Positions 8,867-16,305 of a DNA stretch of 64,000 nucleotides are shown in pieces. The notes below the pieces were generated by a model, which did not search any database, had not been told where the DNA came from, and saw only the letters and a list, made by a program, of their open reading frames with translations. The DNA lies in assembly GCA_937873715.1 (NCBI GenBank), contig CALMYJ010000003.1, forward strand, positions 372,001 to 436,000, in the 5' to 3' direction. The position numbers were made by a program, and so were the translations under genes. How positions within the stretch are numbered: position 1 is the first letter of the stretch; the number at the start of each line of letters is the position of its first letter. Origin of the DNA: an uncultured Chitinophagaceae bacterium (GTDB lineage Bacteria > Bacteroidota > Bacteroidia > Chitinophagales > Chitinophagaceae).

Positions 8867-9709
8867 TTGCCCGCCGCATGGAGTTCTTTGCCCTGGCAGC
8901 ATTTTATTACCAAAGTTTCATGCATTTTTACAGCCTTAAGTAAACAGGCATTTTTGGCAAAGCGAAAAAAGAAAAACCCCGGCAGGATACCATTTGTTAT
9001 TATAATCGTACTGCTGACAGGCTCAGTTATACTATACTGGGTAAAAAAACCTCATTTTATCCGTTACCCGGCTTTTGGCATCGAAATACCCTCTGGGTAT
9101 GCCCTTCACGGCATTGATGTAAGTCATCACCAGGATGTAATAAACTGGCAGGCCGTAAAAAATATGCAGTCTGATAATGTTTCCATAAGGTTTTGCTTTA
9201 TCAAAGCCACCGAAGGTGTGGACAATACCGACCGGCGATTTGGCAAAAACTGGAAAGCGGCAAAAAAAGCAGGGCTAACGAGGGGCGCTTATCACTTTTT
9301 TAACCCATATAAGGGAGGTAATGCTCAAGCGCTGAATTTTATTAAAAAAGTACGCCTTGAAGCTGGCGATATGCCCCCGGTGCTCGATGTGGAAGATATT
9401 GGCCGCCTGGATAAAATAACCCTGCAACAGCGCATCAGCGATTGGCTCATCACCATTCAGCAGTATTACGGCGTTAAACCAATTATATACACCGGTGCCG
9501 ACTTTTACGAAAAATACCTGGCAGGAAAATTTGATGACTATCCCCTGTGGGTGGCACATTATTTTGCTAAAAAACGCCCCCGTGTACAGCGCAACTGGCA
9601 CTTTTGGCAACACAGCGAAAGAGGCCGGGTGAATGGTATAAAAAACTTTGTAGACTTTAACGTGTATAATGGAGATAGTACCGATTTTGCAAAACTGCTG
9701 CTGCAATAG
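8867..9709 (+). CDS. Membrane-anchored GH25 lysozyme-like muramidase
   Basis: Glycoside hydrolase family 25 enzymes hydrolyse the MurNAc-GlcNAc bond of peptidoglycan. From 8867 the product is 280 residues. A transmembrane segment (IPFVIIIVLLTGSVILYW) precedes the catalytic TIM barrel. The barrel shows GIDVSHHQDVINW (about 82), FIKATEG, GAYHFF and the DxE pair in PVLDVEDIG, the conserved catalytic-site motifs. The start is uncertain. An in-frame TTG at 8954 would give MAKRKKKNPGRIPF, a more natural type II membrane start than the 29 residues before it. The domain faces the periplasm. It diverges from the lytic transglycosylase gene. Confidence 0.88.
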   Translation: MPAAWSSLPWQHFITKVSCIFTALSKQAFLAKRKKKNPGRIPFVIIIVLLTGSVILYWVKKPHFIRYPAFGIEIPSGYALHGIDVSHHQDVINWQAVKNMQSDNVSIRFCFIKATEGVDNTDRRFGKNWKAAKKAGLTRGAYHFFNPYKGGNAQALNFIKKVRLEAGDMPPVLDVEDIGRLDKITLQQRISDWLITIQQYYGVKPIIYTGADFYEKYLAGKFDDYPLWVAHYFAKKRPRVQRNWHFWQHSERGRVNGIKNFVDFNVYNGDSTDFAKLLLQ

Positions 9710-9771
9710 CTATACAAAATAAGGGTTGGATACCTTATTCGCCGACCTTTACGCATTAAATGCCATCTTAA

Positions 9772-10005
9772 ATGGAGCCGGATGTAAAAGCTTTTTTGCT
9801 GTTGATTATTCAAACACTCTCTATGGGCTTGCTGTGGCTGCTCATTAACATGACCCTGGGCATTTACTACAATCTTGCTTTTTTTGAAGAAACCATAACA
9901 TGGAAAAATGTACTGTACTATATTTTCCTGCTGGTCACCCTGTTTTTACTTATCCGCTATTTTATAAAAAAGTGGAAAGGCTTTAAAGAAATAAGCGACC
10001 AATAA
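9772..10005 (+). CDS. Small two-helix membrane protein, unknown function
   Basis: A 77-residue protein with two clear membrane helices (about 8-32 and 47-63) and a basic tail (RYFIKKWKGFKEI). I do not recognise a family. It lies 62 bases after the GH25 gene on the same strand and could be co-transcribed. A small inverted repeat (AATAAGG 9718-9724 / CCTTATT 9733-9739) sits between the two genes. The reading frame is uninterrupted, with Bacteroidota-like composition, and no longer ORF overlaps it, so it is probably real. Its terminus approaches the convergent NTF2-like gene with a 14-base gap. Confidence 0.65.
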   Translation: MEPDVKAFLLLIIQTLSMGLLWLLINMTLGIYYNLAFFEETITWKNVLYYIFLLVTLFLLIRYFIKKWKGFKEISDQ

Positions 10006-10019
10006 CCACAGCAACCGGC

Positions 10020-10448
10020 TCAACTGCTGTGGTCCCTCACTATTAACCAACGGCCCTTTATTTTACGAAACAACAGGCTAAAATGCCCGCCCACATCACC
10101 TACACTACGGGATAAATGCCATTTGCCCACCACAAAAAAATAAATAGCCGAGAGGCGTTTCATTTCAATAATATCAAATTGAAGCCTGCCCATAGCTGTA
10201 GTATCCGGGTAGCTGGTTTTATAATTTTCAAGCGTATTGTTCCAGCCATAGGTAACACCGGCTTTGCCAATAAACATCATGGAGTCATTTTGCCAGTAGC
10301 CCTGCATAAAGCTATTGATATCGCCTTCGTTCCAGGCGTCAACCTGCCGGGTAAGCAGTTGCTGTATTTCAATTTCATCTTTGGATTGTGCCTGCACACC
10401 CCACACCACCATAATGCATAGCCCAAAAAATAGTATAGCAGTTTTCAT
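10020..10448 (-). CDS. Secreted DUF4440/NTF2-like protein
   Basis: A 142-residue protein starting at the ATG at 10448 with a signal peptide (MKTAILFFGLCIMVVWGVQAQ). The mature part is a SnoaL/DUF4440-type cone fold: IQQLLTRQVDAWNEGDINSFMQGYW, a conserved start of the family, then alternating strands ending in FRKIKGRWLIVRDHSS, the usual W-x-I-x-x-D-H-[ST] end. Such domains bind small ligands or act as simple lyases or isomerases; the substrate is unknown. It lies 88 bases downstream of the MerC gene on the same strand and may share its transcript. Confidence 0.8.
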   Translation of the reverse strand: MKTAILFFGLCIMVVWGVQAQSKDEIEIQQLLTRQVDAWNEGDINSFMQGYWQNDSMMFIGKAGVTYGWNNTLENYKTSYPDTTAMGRLQFDIIEMKRLSAIYFFVVGKWHLSRSVGDVGGHFSLLFRKIKGRWLIVRDHSS

Positions 10449-10536
10449 AAACAATATTTTAAAATACAATTTACCCAAAATAGCCGCAAAGCCTGAAGGC
10501 CGCAGTTACAATAAAATGCAAAACTTAACGGGGCAA

Positions 10537-10926
10537 TTAGTGTTTATGATGTGGAGAGCTGCACCTGGTGCGGTGGCAAAGACGGTAATTGTAATAGTGG
10601 GCGGCTATAATAAGGCACACCGCCGGGAGTAACAACCAGTTTTCGATATGTAAAAAAAACTGCTTCAGCAGCAGCAGTGCAAAGCCGGCGGCAAAAATAT
10701 ATACCGGCAATAAGGAACGGTGGTGCCTAATGTACCCATGAAATAAAGCGTAACTGCCTACTATAAAAGCAAACAAAATCATACCCCATTCAAAAAAAAC
10801 ATTGTGAATGATATTAAAGCCAAATAGCGACAAGCTGGGTACTATCAATGGAAGCAGGGCACAATGTATGGCGCATAATATTGATGTACCAATACCTATC
10901 CAGTCCCAATTAAATTTTGCTTCCAT
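10537..10926 (-). CDS. MerC-domain membrane protein
   Basis: A 129-residue integral membrane protein with four hydrophobic helices. The MerC signature is present: a Cys/His cluster in the first helix (SILCAIHCALLPLIVPSL), equivalent to the metal-binding Cys pair of the MerC mercury transporter. The C-terminus is Cys/His-rich (CHRTRCSSPHHKH), suggesting metal handling. In Bacteroidota, MerC-domain proteins often occur without mercury reductase and near Fur/Zur regulators, as here, so a role in zinc or other metal transport is more likely than mercury resistance (inference). The start at 10926 is preferred over 10941 because the promoter -7 element covers 10939-10946. An inverted repeat overlaps the -33 element. 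Confidence 0.82.
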   Translation of the reverse strand: MEAKFNWDWIGIGTSILCAIHCALLPLIVPSLSLFGFNIIHNVFFEWGMILFAFIVGSYALFHGYIRHHRSLLPVYIFAAGFALLLLKQFFLHIENWLLLPAVCLIIAAHYYNYRLCHRTRCSSPHHKH

Positions 10927-10938
10927 ATAAAAGGACGG

Positions 10939-10970
10939 CAAATATAGTAAATTTGCAATGCTGTTGCAAA
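10939..10970 (-). promoter_or_regulatory. Complete Bacteroidota promoter for the MerC gene
   Basis: Read on the minus strand: TTTG (complement of 10967-10970), 20 bases, then TATATTTG (complement of 10939-10946). This is an exact match to the TTTG-N19-21-TAnnTTTG consensus of Bacteroidota primary sigma promoters. Transcription would begin about 5-7 bases downstream, giving a very short leader before the ATG at 10926. Confidence 0.7.
10952..10970. promoter_or_regulatory. Inverted repeat overlapping the MerC promoter: candidate Fur/Zur-type operator
   Basis: Perfect inverted repeat TTTGCAA (10952-10958) - TGCTG - TTGCAAA (10964-10970). Its right arm contains the -33 element of the MerC promoter, so bound protein would block RNA polymerase. 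A Fur-family regulator is encoded 0.8 kb away in the divergent transcription unit. The link to that regulator is inference. Confidence 0.5.
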
Positions 10971-11023
10971 GAAGGGGCTATTAATTTTACCCCGATGGTA
11001 AATACTGCAGGCTGCAATGCCCG

Positions 11024-11031
11024 TAGCTTTG
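11024..11031 (+). promoter_or_regulatory. -7 element for the SCO/SenC gene
   Basis: TAGCTTTG matches TAnnTTTG exactly and lies 24 bases before the ATG at 11056. No TTTG is found at the expected -33 distance. Confidence 0.4.
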
Positions 11032-11055
11032 CACCGGAATGTATAAAGCAAGAAG

Positions 11056-11766
11056 ATGAAAAATAAAAAATGGCTGAAATACCTGGCTTTCTTTGCCGGC
11101 TTATTTGCCCTCTATTACCTGTTTGTATTTCTTTTTACCGACATATCACAGTCGGGGCTACCCGTTATCAACAACAATGTGCAGCCCTTTGCCTTTACGG
11201 ATCAAAACGGCAAAACCATTACCGAACGGGATGTAGAGGGTAAAGTATATGTAACCGAATATTTTTTCACTACCTGCAGGGGTATATGCCCACGTATGAA
11301 TACCAATATGCGCCGGGTATATGATGCTTTTAAAGATAACCCCGATTTTTGTATCATCTCCCATACCTGCATGCCCGAAACGGACAGCATACCTGTACTT
11401 AAAAATTACGAAGCCCGAATGTTGCTGGGCAAACTGCAGAAAGAAAATGATGGCAGTTTTACTTTAGATACCAGTGTTGTTAGCCCCGGCAGCCCTGTTC
11501 CGGCAAATAACAACTGGTACTTTGTAACCGGTGAAAAAACACCTTTATACAGCATGGCCCGCCACAGTTATATGATTGATAATGGCAAAAGCGATACCAC
11601 TGCCAAAATGGAAGACCAGTTTATTCATACCCAGTTTTTTGCACTCGTGGATAAACAAACAAGGGTAAGAGCAATTTATGACGGACTGAAAGAAGAAGAA
11701 ATACAAAAACTTTTAAAAGACATTAAGGCCCTGCTGAAAGAAAACTACAGCAACAGAAGTTTATAA
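11056..11766 (+). CDS. SCO1/SenC-family copper chaperone-like thioredoxin-fold protein
   Basis: A 236-residue membrane-anchored protein with one N-terminal helix (YLAFFAGLFALYYLFVFLF) and a periplasmic thioredoxin fold. The SCO copper site is intact: CRGICP (CxxxCP, about residues 75-80) and a distal His in MARHSYMID (about 172). SCO proteins deliver copper to the CuA site of cytochrome oxidase or act as thiol-disulfide reductases. The family-typical FIHTQFFALVDKQTRVRAIYDG stretch is present near the C-terminus. It is followed 21 bases later by a Fur-family regulator in the same direction, and diverges from a MerC-domain gene, giving a metal-centred neighbourhood. Confidence 0.9.
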   Translation: MKNKKWLKYLAFFAGLFALYYLFVFLFTDISQSGLPVINNNVQPFAFTDQNGKTITERDVEGKVYVTEYFFTTCRGICPRMNTNMRRVYDAFKDNPDFCIISHTCMPETDSIPVLKNYEARMLLGKLQKENDGSFTLDTSVVSPGSPVPANNNWYFVTGEKTPLYSMARHSYMIDNGKSDTTAKMEDQFIHTQFFALVDKQTRVRAIYDGLKEEEIQKLLKDIKALLKENYSNRSL

Positions 11767-11787
11767 GCAGCCCAGATTACAGCAACT

Positions 11788-12195
11788 ATGGTTCAGGATA
11801 TACTTAAAAAAAACCAGTTAAGCGTAACCGAAAGCCGGTTAAAAATTCTCGATTTGTTTTTAACCGCACAGGGAGCGCTGGCTCACGCCGATATTGAAAA
11901 GAAAACCGGCGAAAGCTTTGACAGGGTTACGATTTACCGCACTTTACAAACATTTGTTGAAAAAGGCATCATACACCATATACCCACCACTGACAATTCG
12001 GTGTTATATGCTTTGTGTAAAGAAGAATGTGAAGCTGGTCATCACCACGATAACCATGTGCATTTTGTATGCGACCAGTGCAGCAAAACCATCTGCCTGG
12101 AAGAAGTAACCGTGCCACAGGTAAAATTACCCAAAGGCTTTAATCCACGCCAGGCCGAAATGGTGGTGCATGGTGTATGCGATGATTGTAAGTAG
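11788..12195 (+). CDS. Fur-family metalloregulator (Zur/PerR/Fur type)
   Basis: A 135-residue Fur-superfamily repressor. A winged helix fills the first 80 residues (SVTESRLKILDLFL; DRVTIYRTLQTFVEKGIIHHI). The C-terminal dimerisation domain carries metal ligands: EAGHHHDNHVHFVCDQCSKTI gives the regulatory His cluster and the first CxxC, and VCDDCK the second CxxC of the structural zinc site. Whether it senses zinc, iron or peroxide cannot be decided from sequence. Its placement with MerC and SCO genes, and the TTGCAA palindrome at 10952-10970, favour a zinc- or copper-related regulon (inference). It converges on the M3 peptidase gene. Confidence 0.88.
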   Translation: MVQDILKKNQLSVTESRLKILDLFLTAQGALAHADIEKKTGESFDRVTIYRTLQTFVEKGIIHHIPTTDNSVLYALCKEECEAGHHHDNHVHFVCDQCSKTICLEEVTVPQVKLPKGFNPRQAEMVVHGVCDDCK

Positions 12196-12209
12196 TATAC
12201 AATAAGGCT

Positions 12210-13937
12210 TTATGTCCCGGTAATTTTATTCAACTCCCCGTTTACAAAATCCATCAGCACTTTCATGCCTGAGGGTGAAAGGTCAAATTGCAGCCCGGCA
12301 GCCCTGTACAGCTCAGGCAGTGTTTTAGTGCCGCCAAGTGCCAGCGCCTGGCAATAATTATCCAGTGCTTTTTCTTTATCCTGCTTAAACTGCATCCACA
12401 TACCAATAGCACCAAGCTGGGCTATACCATATTCGATATAATAAAATGGCACTTCAAACAAATGCAGTTGCCTGCGCCAGGCATTGATGCGGTAGGCTTC
12501 CAGCCCGCTATAGTCAATTGCCCCTTCCGAAAACTCATTTAAAATTTCCATCCAGGCCTGGTTTCGCTCTTCCGTACTGTGCCCTTTGTGGCTGTATATC
12601 CAGTGCTGGAATTTATCGATAATCGCAATCCACGGAAAAAGGGTAATCACCCTTTCCAACTGGTGATCTTTTGCTCTTGCCAGTTCGTGTTCGTTACTGA
12701 AAAACACATCCCAATGCTCCATGCTAAATAGTTCCATAGCCATACTGGCCACTTCAGCAATCTCCATCGGGTATTCCTTAAAGCCGGTTAACGGCAACGG
12801 ATGGGCCAAAAAGGAGTGGATGGCATGGCCACCCTCATGCACCATAGTGGTTACATCATGCATTTGCCCGGCAGCATTCATAAATATAAAGGGAGCGCCA
12901 CTTTCGGCCAGCGGACAGTTATACCCTCCCGGTGCCTTGCCTTTGCGGCTGTCAAGGTCAAGATGCTCAATAGCTTTCATCTTACGCAGGCAATCACCAA
13001 AAAATGGCCTCAGGCGGCTAAAGCATTCAATACTTTTTTCCAGTAGTTCCTTCCCTGTGGCAAAGGGGCGTAGTGGTTGCACCCCTTCCGGCTCAGCCTC
13101 AGTATCCCAGGGCCTCAAAGTATCCAGCCCAAGCTTTTGCTTTTTCTTTTCATAAATTTTTTTCACCAGCGGCAGCACATGTGTTTTTACTGCATCATGA
13201 AAGGCATAACAGGCTTCTTTGGCATAATCAAAACGGCCAAGCTCTTTAAAACGGTAGTCGATGTAATTTTCAAACCCTGCATTTTTGGCCACCTGCATCC
13301 GCTTTTCCAGCAGTTGGTTAAAAAGCTGGTCTAAAGCGTCTTTATCCTGCAGCCTTCTTTCCTGTATTTTGCGATATACGGTTTCCCTCACATTGCGGTC
13401 AGGATTTTCCAAAAATTTGGATGCTTGCTGCAACGTATATTCCTGACCATCTACGGTAACGGTCATTTTGCCACTAATCATTCCAAAGTGCTGTTGCAGC
13501 ACAGCCAGTTCGCTTTGCAGGGGTATGTTTTCTTCCCTGAATAGCTCGATACTTTTGCGTATGCTGCGCAGGTAGGTAAAATACTTTTCGGCATCCAGCG
13601 ATGCGGCTAAGGGATGCTGCACTAATTTTTTATTCAATGCATCGGCATAGGGTTGTATCTGCGGTTGTATTTCGGTACAGAAAAAATTAAAGGCTTCTTC
13701 CAGCGCCTTGTTTTCTGTATCGCAGGTCATGCGTATCTGCCTCCAGCAGGCATCTTCACTAATTACGGCTTCCAGTTCGCTGCCATCCTGCAGCCACTGT
13801 TCCAATTCCGCCAAACTATCTATTGTACGATTGAGGAGTTCTTTAAAAAAAGGCTCAATGCCGGTCCAATCTGTTACGGTAAAGTTTGCAGGCAAATAGC
13901 TGCGTTTCAGTTTTTGAATATCTGCTGAATACGTCAT
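12210..13937 (-). CDS. M3-family oligoendopeptidase (PepF/thimet-like)
   Basis: A zinc metallopeptidase that degrades oligopeptides in the cytoplasm; no signal peptide is seen. The start at 13937 (MTYSADIQKLKRSYLP) gives 575 residues, the usual size of the M3 oligoendopeptidase subfamily. The longer ORF from 13988 overlaps the stop of the upstream gene and adds an unconvincing leader. The zinc site is HEGGH at about residue 367 (TTMVHEGGHAIHSF), followed after about 25 residues by the third ligand Glu in EIAEVASMAME. A DUF5606 gene lies 50 bases upstream on the same strand, so co-transcription is likely. Confidence 0.93.
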   Translation of the reverse strand: MTYSADIQKLKRSYLPANFTVTDWTGIEPFFKELLNRTIDSLAELEQWLQDGSELEAVISEDACWRQIRMTCDTENKALEEAFNFFCTEIQPQIQPYADALNKKLVQHPLAASLDAEKYFTYLRSIRKSIELFREENIPLQSELAVLQQHFGMISGKMTVTVDGQEYTLQQASKFLENPDRNVRETVYRKIQERRLQDKDALDQLFNQLLEKRMQVAKNAGFENYIDYRFKELGRFDYAKEACYAFHDAVKTHVLPLVKKIYEKKKQKLGLDTLRPWDTEAEPEGVQPLRPFATGKELLEKSIECFSRLRPFFGDCLRKMKAIEHLDLDSRKGKAPGGYNCPLAESGAPFIFMNAAGQMHDVTTMVHEGGHAIHSFLAHPLPLTGFKEYPMEIAEVASMAMELFSMEHWDVFFSNEHELARAKDHQLERVITLFPWIAIIDKFQHWIYSHKGHSTEERNQAWMEILNEFSEGAIDYSGLEAYRINAWRRQLHLFEVPFYYIEYGIAQLGAIGMWMQFKQDKEKALDNYCQALALGGTKTLPELYRAAGLQFDLSPSGMKVLMDFVNGELNKITGT

Positions 13938-13987
13938 GTAATGGCCGGGATTTTTTTGTAAATTAAGAACAGCATAAGCCAGCTGCA

Positions 13988-14500
13988 TTATGCCATTTTA
14001 CGGGGGGCATTTACCCTTTTAACCGGTGCGGCTTTTGCGGCAGCAGGCTTAGTATCGGCTGCCTTTATTTTTGGGGCTGTATGTTCTGCCGCTGCATCTT
14101 CGCCAGCCGGCAATTCAGATAATTTTATCTCAATATCGTTGGCCTTAATAAGGGTAAACCATTTTACCATTTTTTTCATATCGCTGTTATACACCCTTTC
14201 AAAATCCATATCGGGCACTACTTTGGTAAAATAAGCTTTAATGTCTTTTGCATCAGCCTTAGCATCTGGCAACGCTTCTGTGCTGGCCTCCATAGCTTTA
14301 AATACATCTACCAGGTTAATATTATCCCGGGTGGTGTATACCTCAATACTTTCGAGGTGCGAAAAGCTGTGTACCCTGCTGCTTACAAATTTGGCAGTTT
14401 TATCTTCCAGCGAACGCACTATGCCACCATCGGCTTTTGAAGACACTAACTCAAATAAGCCAGGCAAGCCGGTAACTGCTACTAATTTACTGTACTCCAT
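13988..14500 (-). CDS. DUF5606 family protein
   Basis: A 170-residue protein starting at 14500 (MEYSKLVAVTGLPGLFELV). The N-terminal half matches DUF5606, a Bacteroidota-specific family of small beta-barrel-like proteins: the opening K-L-V-A-V-T-G-L-P-G-L-F and GGIVRSLEDKTAKFVSSR are recognisable. The last 45 residues are an Ala/Pro/Lys-rich tail, likely disordered. Open frame upstream of 14500 runs into the divergent gcvT leader and lacks coding character, so it was left out. Function unknown. It probably forms an operon with the M3 peptidase gene. Confidence 0.85.
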   Translation of the reverse strand: MEYSKLVAVTGLPGLFELVSSKADGGIVRSLEDKTAKFVSSRVHSFSHLESIEVYTTRDNINLVDVFKAMEASTEALPDAKADAKDIKAYFTKVVPDMDFERVYNSDMKKMVKWFTLIKANDIEIKLSELPAGEDAAAEHTAPKIKAADTKPAAAKAAPVKRVNAPRKMA

Positions 14501-14599
14501 TTCTTTTAATTTAAGGCCGCAATATAGTGAGATATTAACAAAAGAATTGTTGTAAAAAACAGCTTCAAAGCAGGGACGCTGTATGGCGATAGAATGTTT

Positions 14600-14607
14600 T
14601 ACTTTTG
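14600..14607 (+). promoter_or_regulatory. -7 element for gcvT
   Basis: TACTTTTG matches TAnnTTTG exactly, 29 bases before the gcvT ATG at 14636. It also indicates that the upstream in-frame ATG at 14594 is not used. A good -33 box is not visible. Confidence 0.5.
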
Positions 14608-14635
14608 CCCCACTCATGCCAAAAGTATTTACACA

Positions 14636-15721
14636 ATGAAACAAACCCCATTTACCCATAAGCACCTTGCACTGGGTGCAAAGATGGCTCCTTTTGCAGG
14701 ATACAATATGCCTATTAGCTACTCGGGTATTAATGATGAACATGCAGCCGTACGCACCAATGCAGGCGTATTTGATGTAAGCCATATGGGGGAGTTTATT
14801 GTAAAAGGGCCAGGTGCGCTGGAGCTAATCCAAAGGGTTACTACCAATGATGCTGCAAAGCTTACCGCAGGCAAAGCACAATACAGTTGCCTGCCAAACA
14901 ATGAGGGTGGTATAGTGGATGATTTGCTGGTATATTGTATTGAAGAAAATAAAACCTATATGCTGGTGGTTAATGCCAGTAATATTGAAAAAGACTGGAA
15001 CTGGATACAGCAGCATAACCATGGCCCGGCCGAAATGCACAACATCAGCGACAAAACCTGCCTGCTGGCCATACAGGGCCCAAATGCTACAAAAATTTTA
15101 CAGCCGCTAACAGGTATGGATATCCTCAACCTTAAGTACTACACTTTTGTAAAAGGCAGTTTTGCCGGGGTGGATAATGTACTTATCAGCGCCACCGGCT
15201 ACACCGGCGCCGGCGGGGTGGAAATTTATTTTGAAGATAAAGACGGCGCTGCCGACATTATTTGGGATGCCATCTTTGAAGCCGGCAAAGCATCGGGCAT
15301 TAAGCCTATTGGGCTTGGGGCAAGGGATACCCTAAGGCTCGAAATGGGCTTTTGCCTGTACGGCAATGACATCGACGATACCACATCGCCATTAGAAGCC
15401 GGGCTGGGCTGGATCACCAAATTCACTAAAGACTTTACCAACAGGGCCTATTTTGAACAACAAAAAGCAGGCGGCGTTGCAAAAAAACTGGTTGGTTTTG
15501 AAATGCTCGAAAAAGGCATTGCCCGGCAGGGGTACGAGATAAAAGATTTTGAAGGCGACCCTGTTGGCCGTGTAACATCGGGCACTATGGCGCCATCGCT
15601 GGGTAAAGCTATTGGTATGGGTTATGTGCAAACAAAATATGCTGCTATCGATACCGAAATTTTTATTAGTGTACGCAATACCCTGCTAAAAGCCAAAGTG
15701 GTAAAAATGCCGTTTAGCTAA
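14636..15721 (+). CDS. gcvT: Glycine cleavage system aminomethyltransferase (T protein)
   Basis: GcvT transfers the methylene group of the H-protein-bound aminomethyl intermediate to tetrahydrofolate, releasing ammonia. From 14636 the protein has 361 residues ([20 protein letters not shown]), the normal length. Conserved features include [52 protein letters not shown], and the C-terminal barrel with [21 protein letters not shown]. Substrate-binding residues in the DVSHMG and ARDTLR regions are present. No gcvH or gcvP is adjacent, which is usual in this phylum. It is transcribed divergently from the DUF5606 gene. Confidence 0.96.
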   Translation: MKQTPFTHKHLALGAKMAPFAGYNMPISYSGINDEHAAVRTNAGVFDVSHMGEFIVKGPGALELIQRVTTNDAAKLTAGKAQYSCLPNNEGGIVDDLLVYCIEENKTYMLVVNASNIEKDWNWIQQHNHGPAEMHNISDKTCLLAIQGPNATKILQPLTGMDILNLKYYTFVKGSFAGVDNVLISATGYTGAGGVEIYFEDKDGAADIIWDAIFEAGKASGIKPIGLGARDTLRLEMGFCLYGNDIDDTTSPLEAGLGWITKFTKDFTNRAYFEQQKAGGVAKKLVGFEMLEKGIARQGYEIKDFEGDPVGRVTSGTMAPSLGKAIGMGYVQTKYAAIDTEIFISVRNTLLKAKVVKMPFS

Positions 15722-15727
15722 GCACAA

Positions 15728-15801
15728 ATAATGGATTAATGTTTCGGTACATAAATAGGCGTGAGCAAAAAAGCAGGGAGTAGTAAAACATTATCCATTA
15801 T
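15728..15801. repeat. Imperfect inverted repeat between gcvT and the SRPBCC gene
   Basis: ATAATGGATTAATGTTT (15728-15744) is the reverse complement of AAACATTATCCATTAT (15786-15801) apart from one inserted base. A third copy of TTATCCATT lies at about 15813-15821. The 42-base interior shows no ORF. It could be a structured transcript segment or a decayed palindromic element. Confidence 0.4.
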
Positions 15802-15823
15802 CGCTTAAAAAATTATCCATTCA

Positions 15824-16297
15824 ATGTCCACCATTCACCTTACCACATTTATTGCCGCACCAGCCGAAAGGGTATTTGACCTGAGCAGGAGTGTAAACCT
15901 GCACCGCATCTCAACCATGCACACCGGCGAAAAAGCCATCGACGGCACCATGAACGGCCTGATGAATGAAAATGACTGGGTAACCTGGCAGGCCAAACAC
16001 CTTTACAGGCAGCGTAAGTTTACCTCAAAAATTACCGGGATGCAGCGGCCCGAATATTTTATTGACGAAATGATTAAAGGCGATTTTAAAAACTTCAGGC
16101 ACGAGCACCATTTTAAAGCAACCGATAACGGCACTATCATGATAGACCTGCTCCAATTTGAATGCCCTTACGGTATTATCGGCACGCTGCTCGAAAAATT
16201 TTATTTAAAAAACTATCTTGAAAACTTATTGCAGCAGCGCAACAAAGTAGTGAAAGAATATGCGGAAAGCAGCAAATGGATAGCCATGCTAAGCTAA
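15824..16297 (+). CDS. SRPBCC-family (START-like) ligand-binding protein
   Basis: A 157-residue single-domain protein. The opening IHLTTFIAAPAERVFDLSRSVNLH is the typical first strand and helix of SRPBCC/polyketide-cyclase-like folds (I-x-A-P-x-x-x-V-F-x-x). The remainder alternates strands (WQAKHLYRQRKFTSKITGMQRP; HEHHFKATDNGTIMIDLLQFECP) and ends in the long C-terminal helix. Proteins like this bind hydrophobic ligands; in related genomes they are sometimes named cell-division inhibitors, for which I see no evidence. No signal peptide. The next gene starts 8 bases after its stop, so the pair is probably one transcript with the ComB-like gene. Confidence 0.78.
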   Translation: MSTIHLTTFIAAPAERVFDLSRSVNLHRISTMHTGEKAIDGTMNGLMNENDWVTWQAKHLYRQRKFTSKITGMQRPEYFIDEMIKGDFKNFRHEHHFKATDNGTIMIDLLQFECPYGIIGTLLEKFYLKNYLENLLQQRNKVVKEYAESSKWIAMLS

Positions 16298-16305
16298 TTT
16301 TAACT

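Noticed and set aside
9718..9739. AATAAGG/CCTTATT hairpin as terminator of the GH25 gene
   Set aside because: No T tract follows and the stem is AT-rich and weak; it was only mentioned with the downstream small gene.
10537..10926. Mercury resistance operon
   Set aside because: Only a MerC-domain protein is present; no MerR, MerA, MerT or MerP genes are nearby.
14501..14785. Upstream extension of the DUF5606 frame (95 extra codons)
   Set aside because: It overlaps the gcvT leader and start, while the family begins at the ATG at 14500; the extension has no family similarity.
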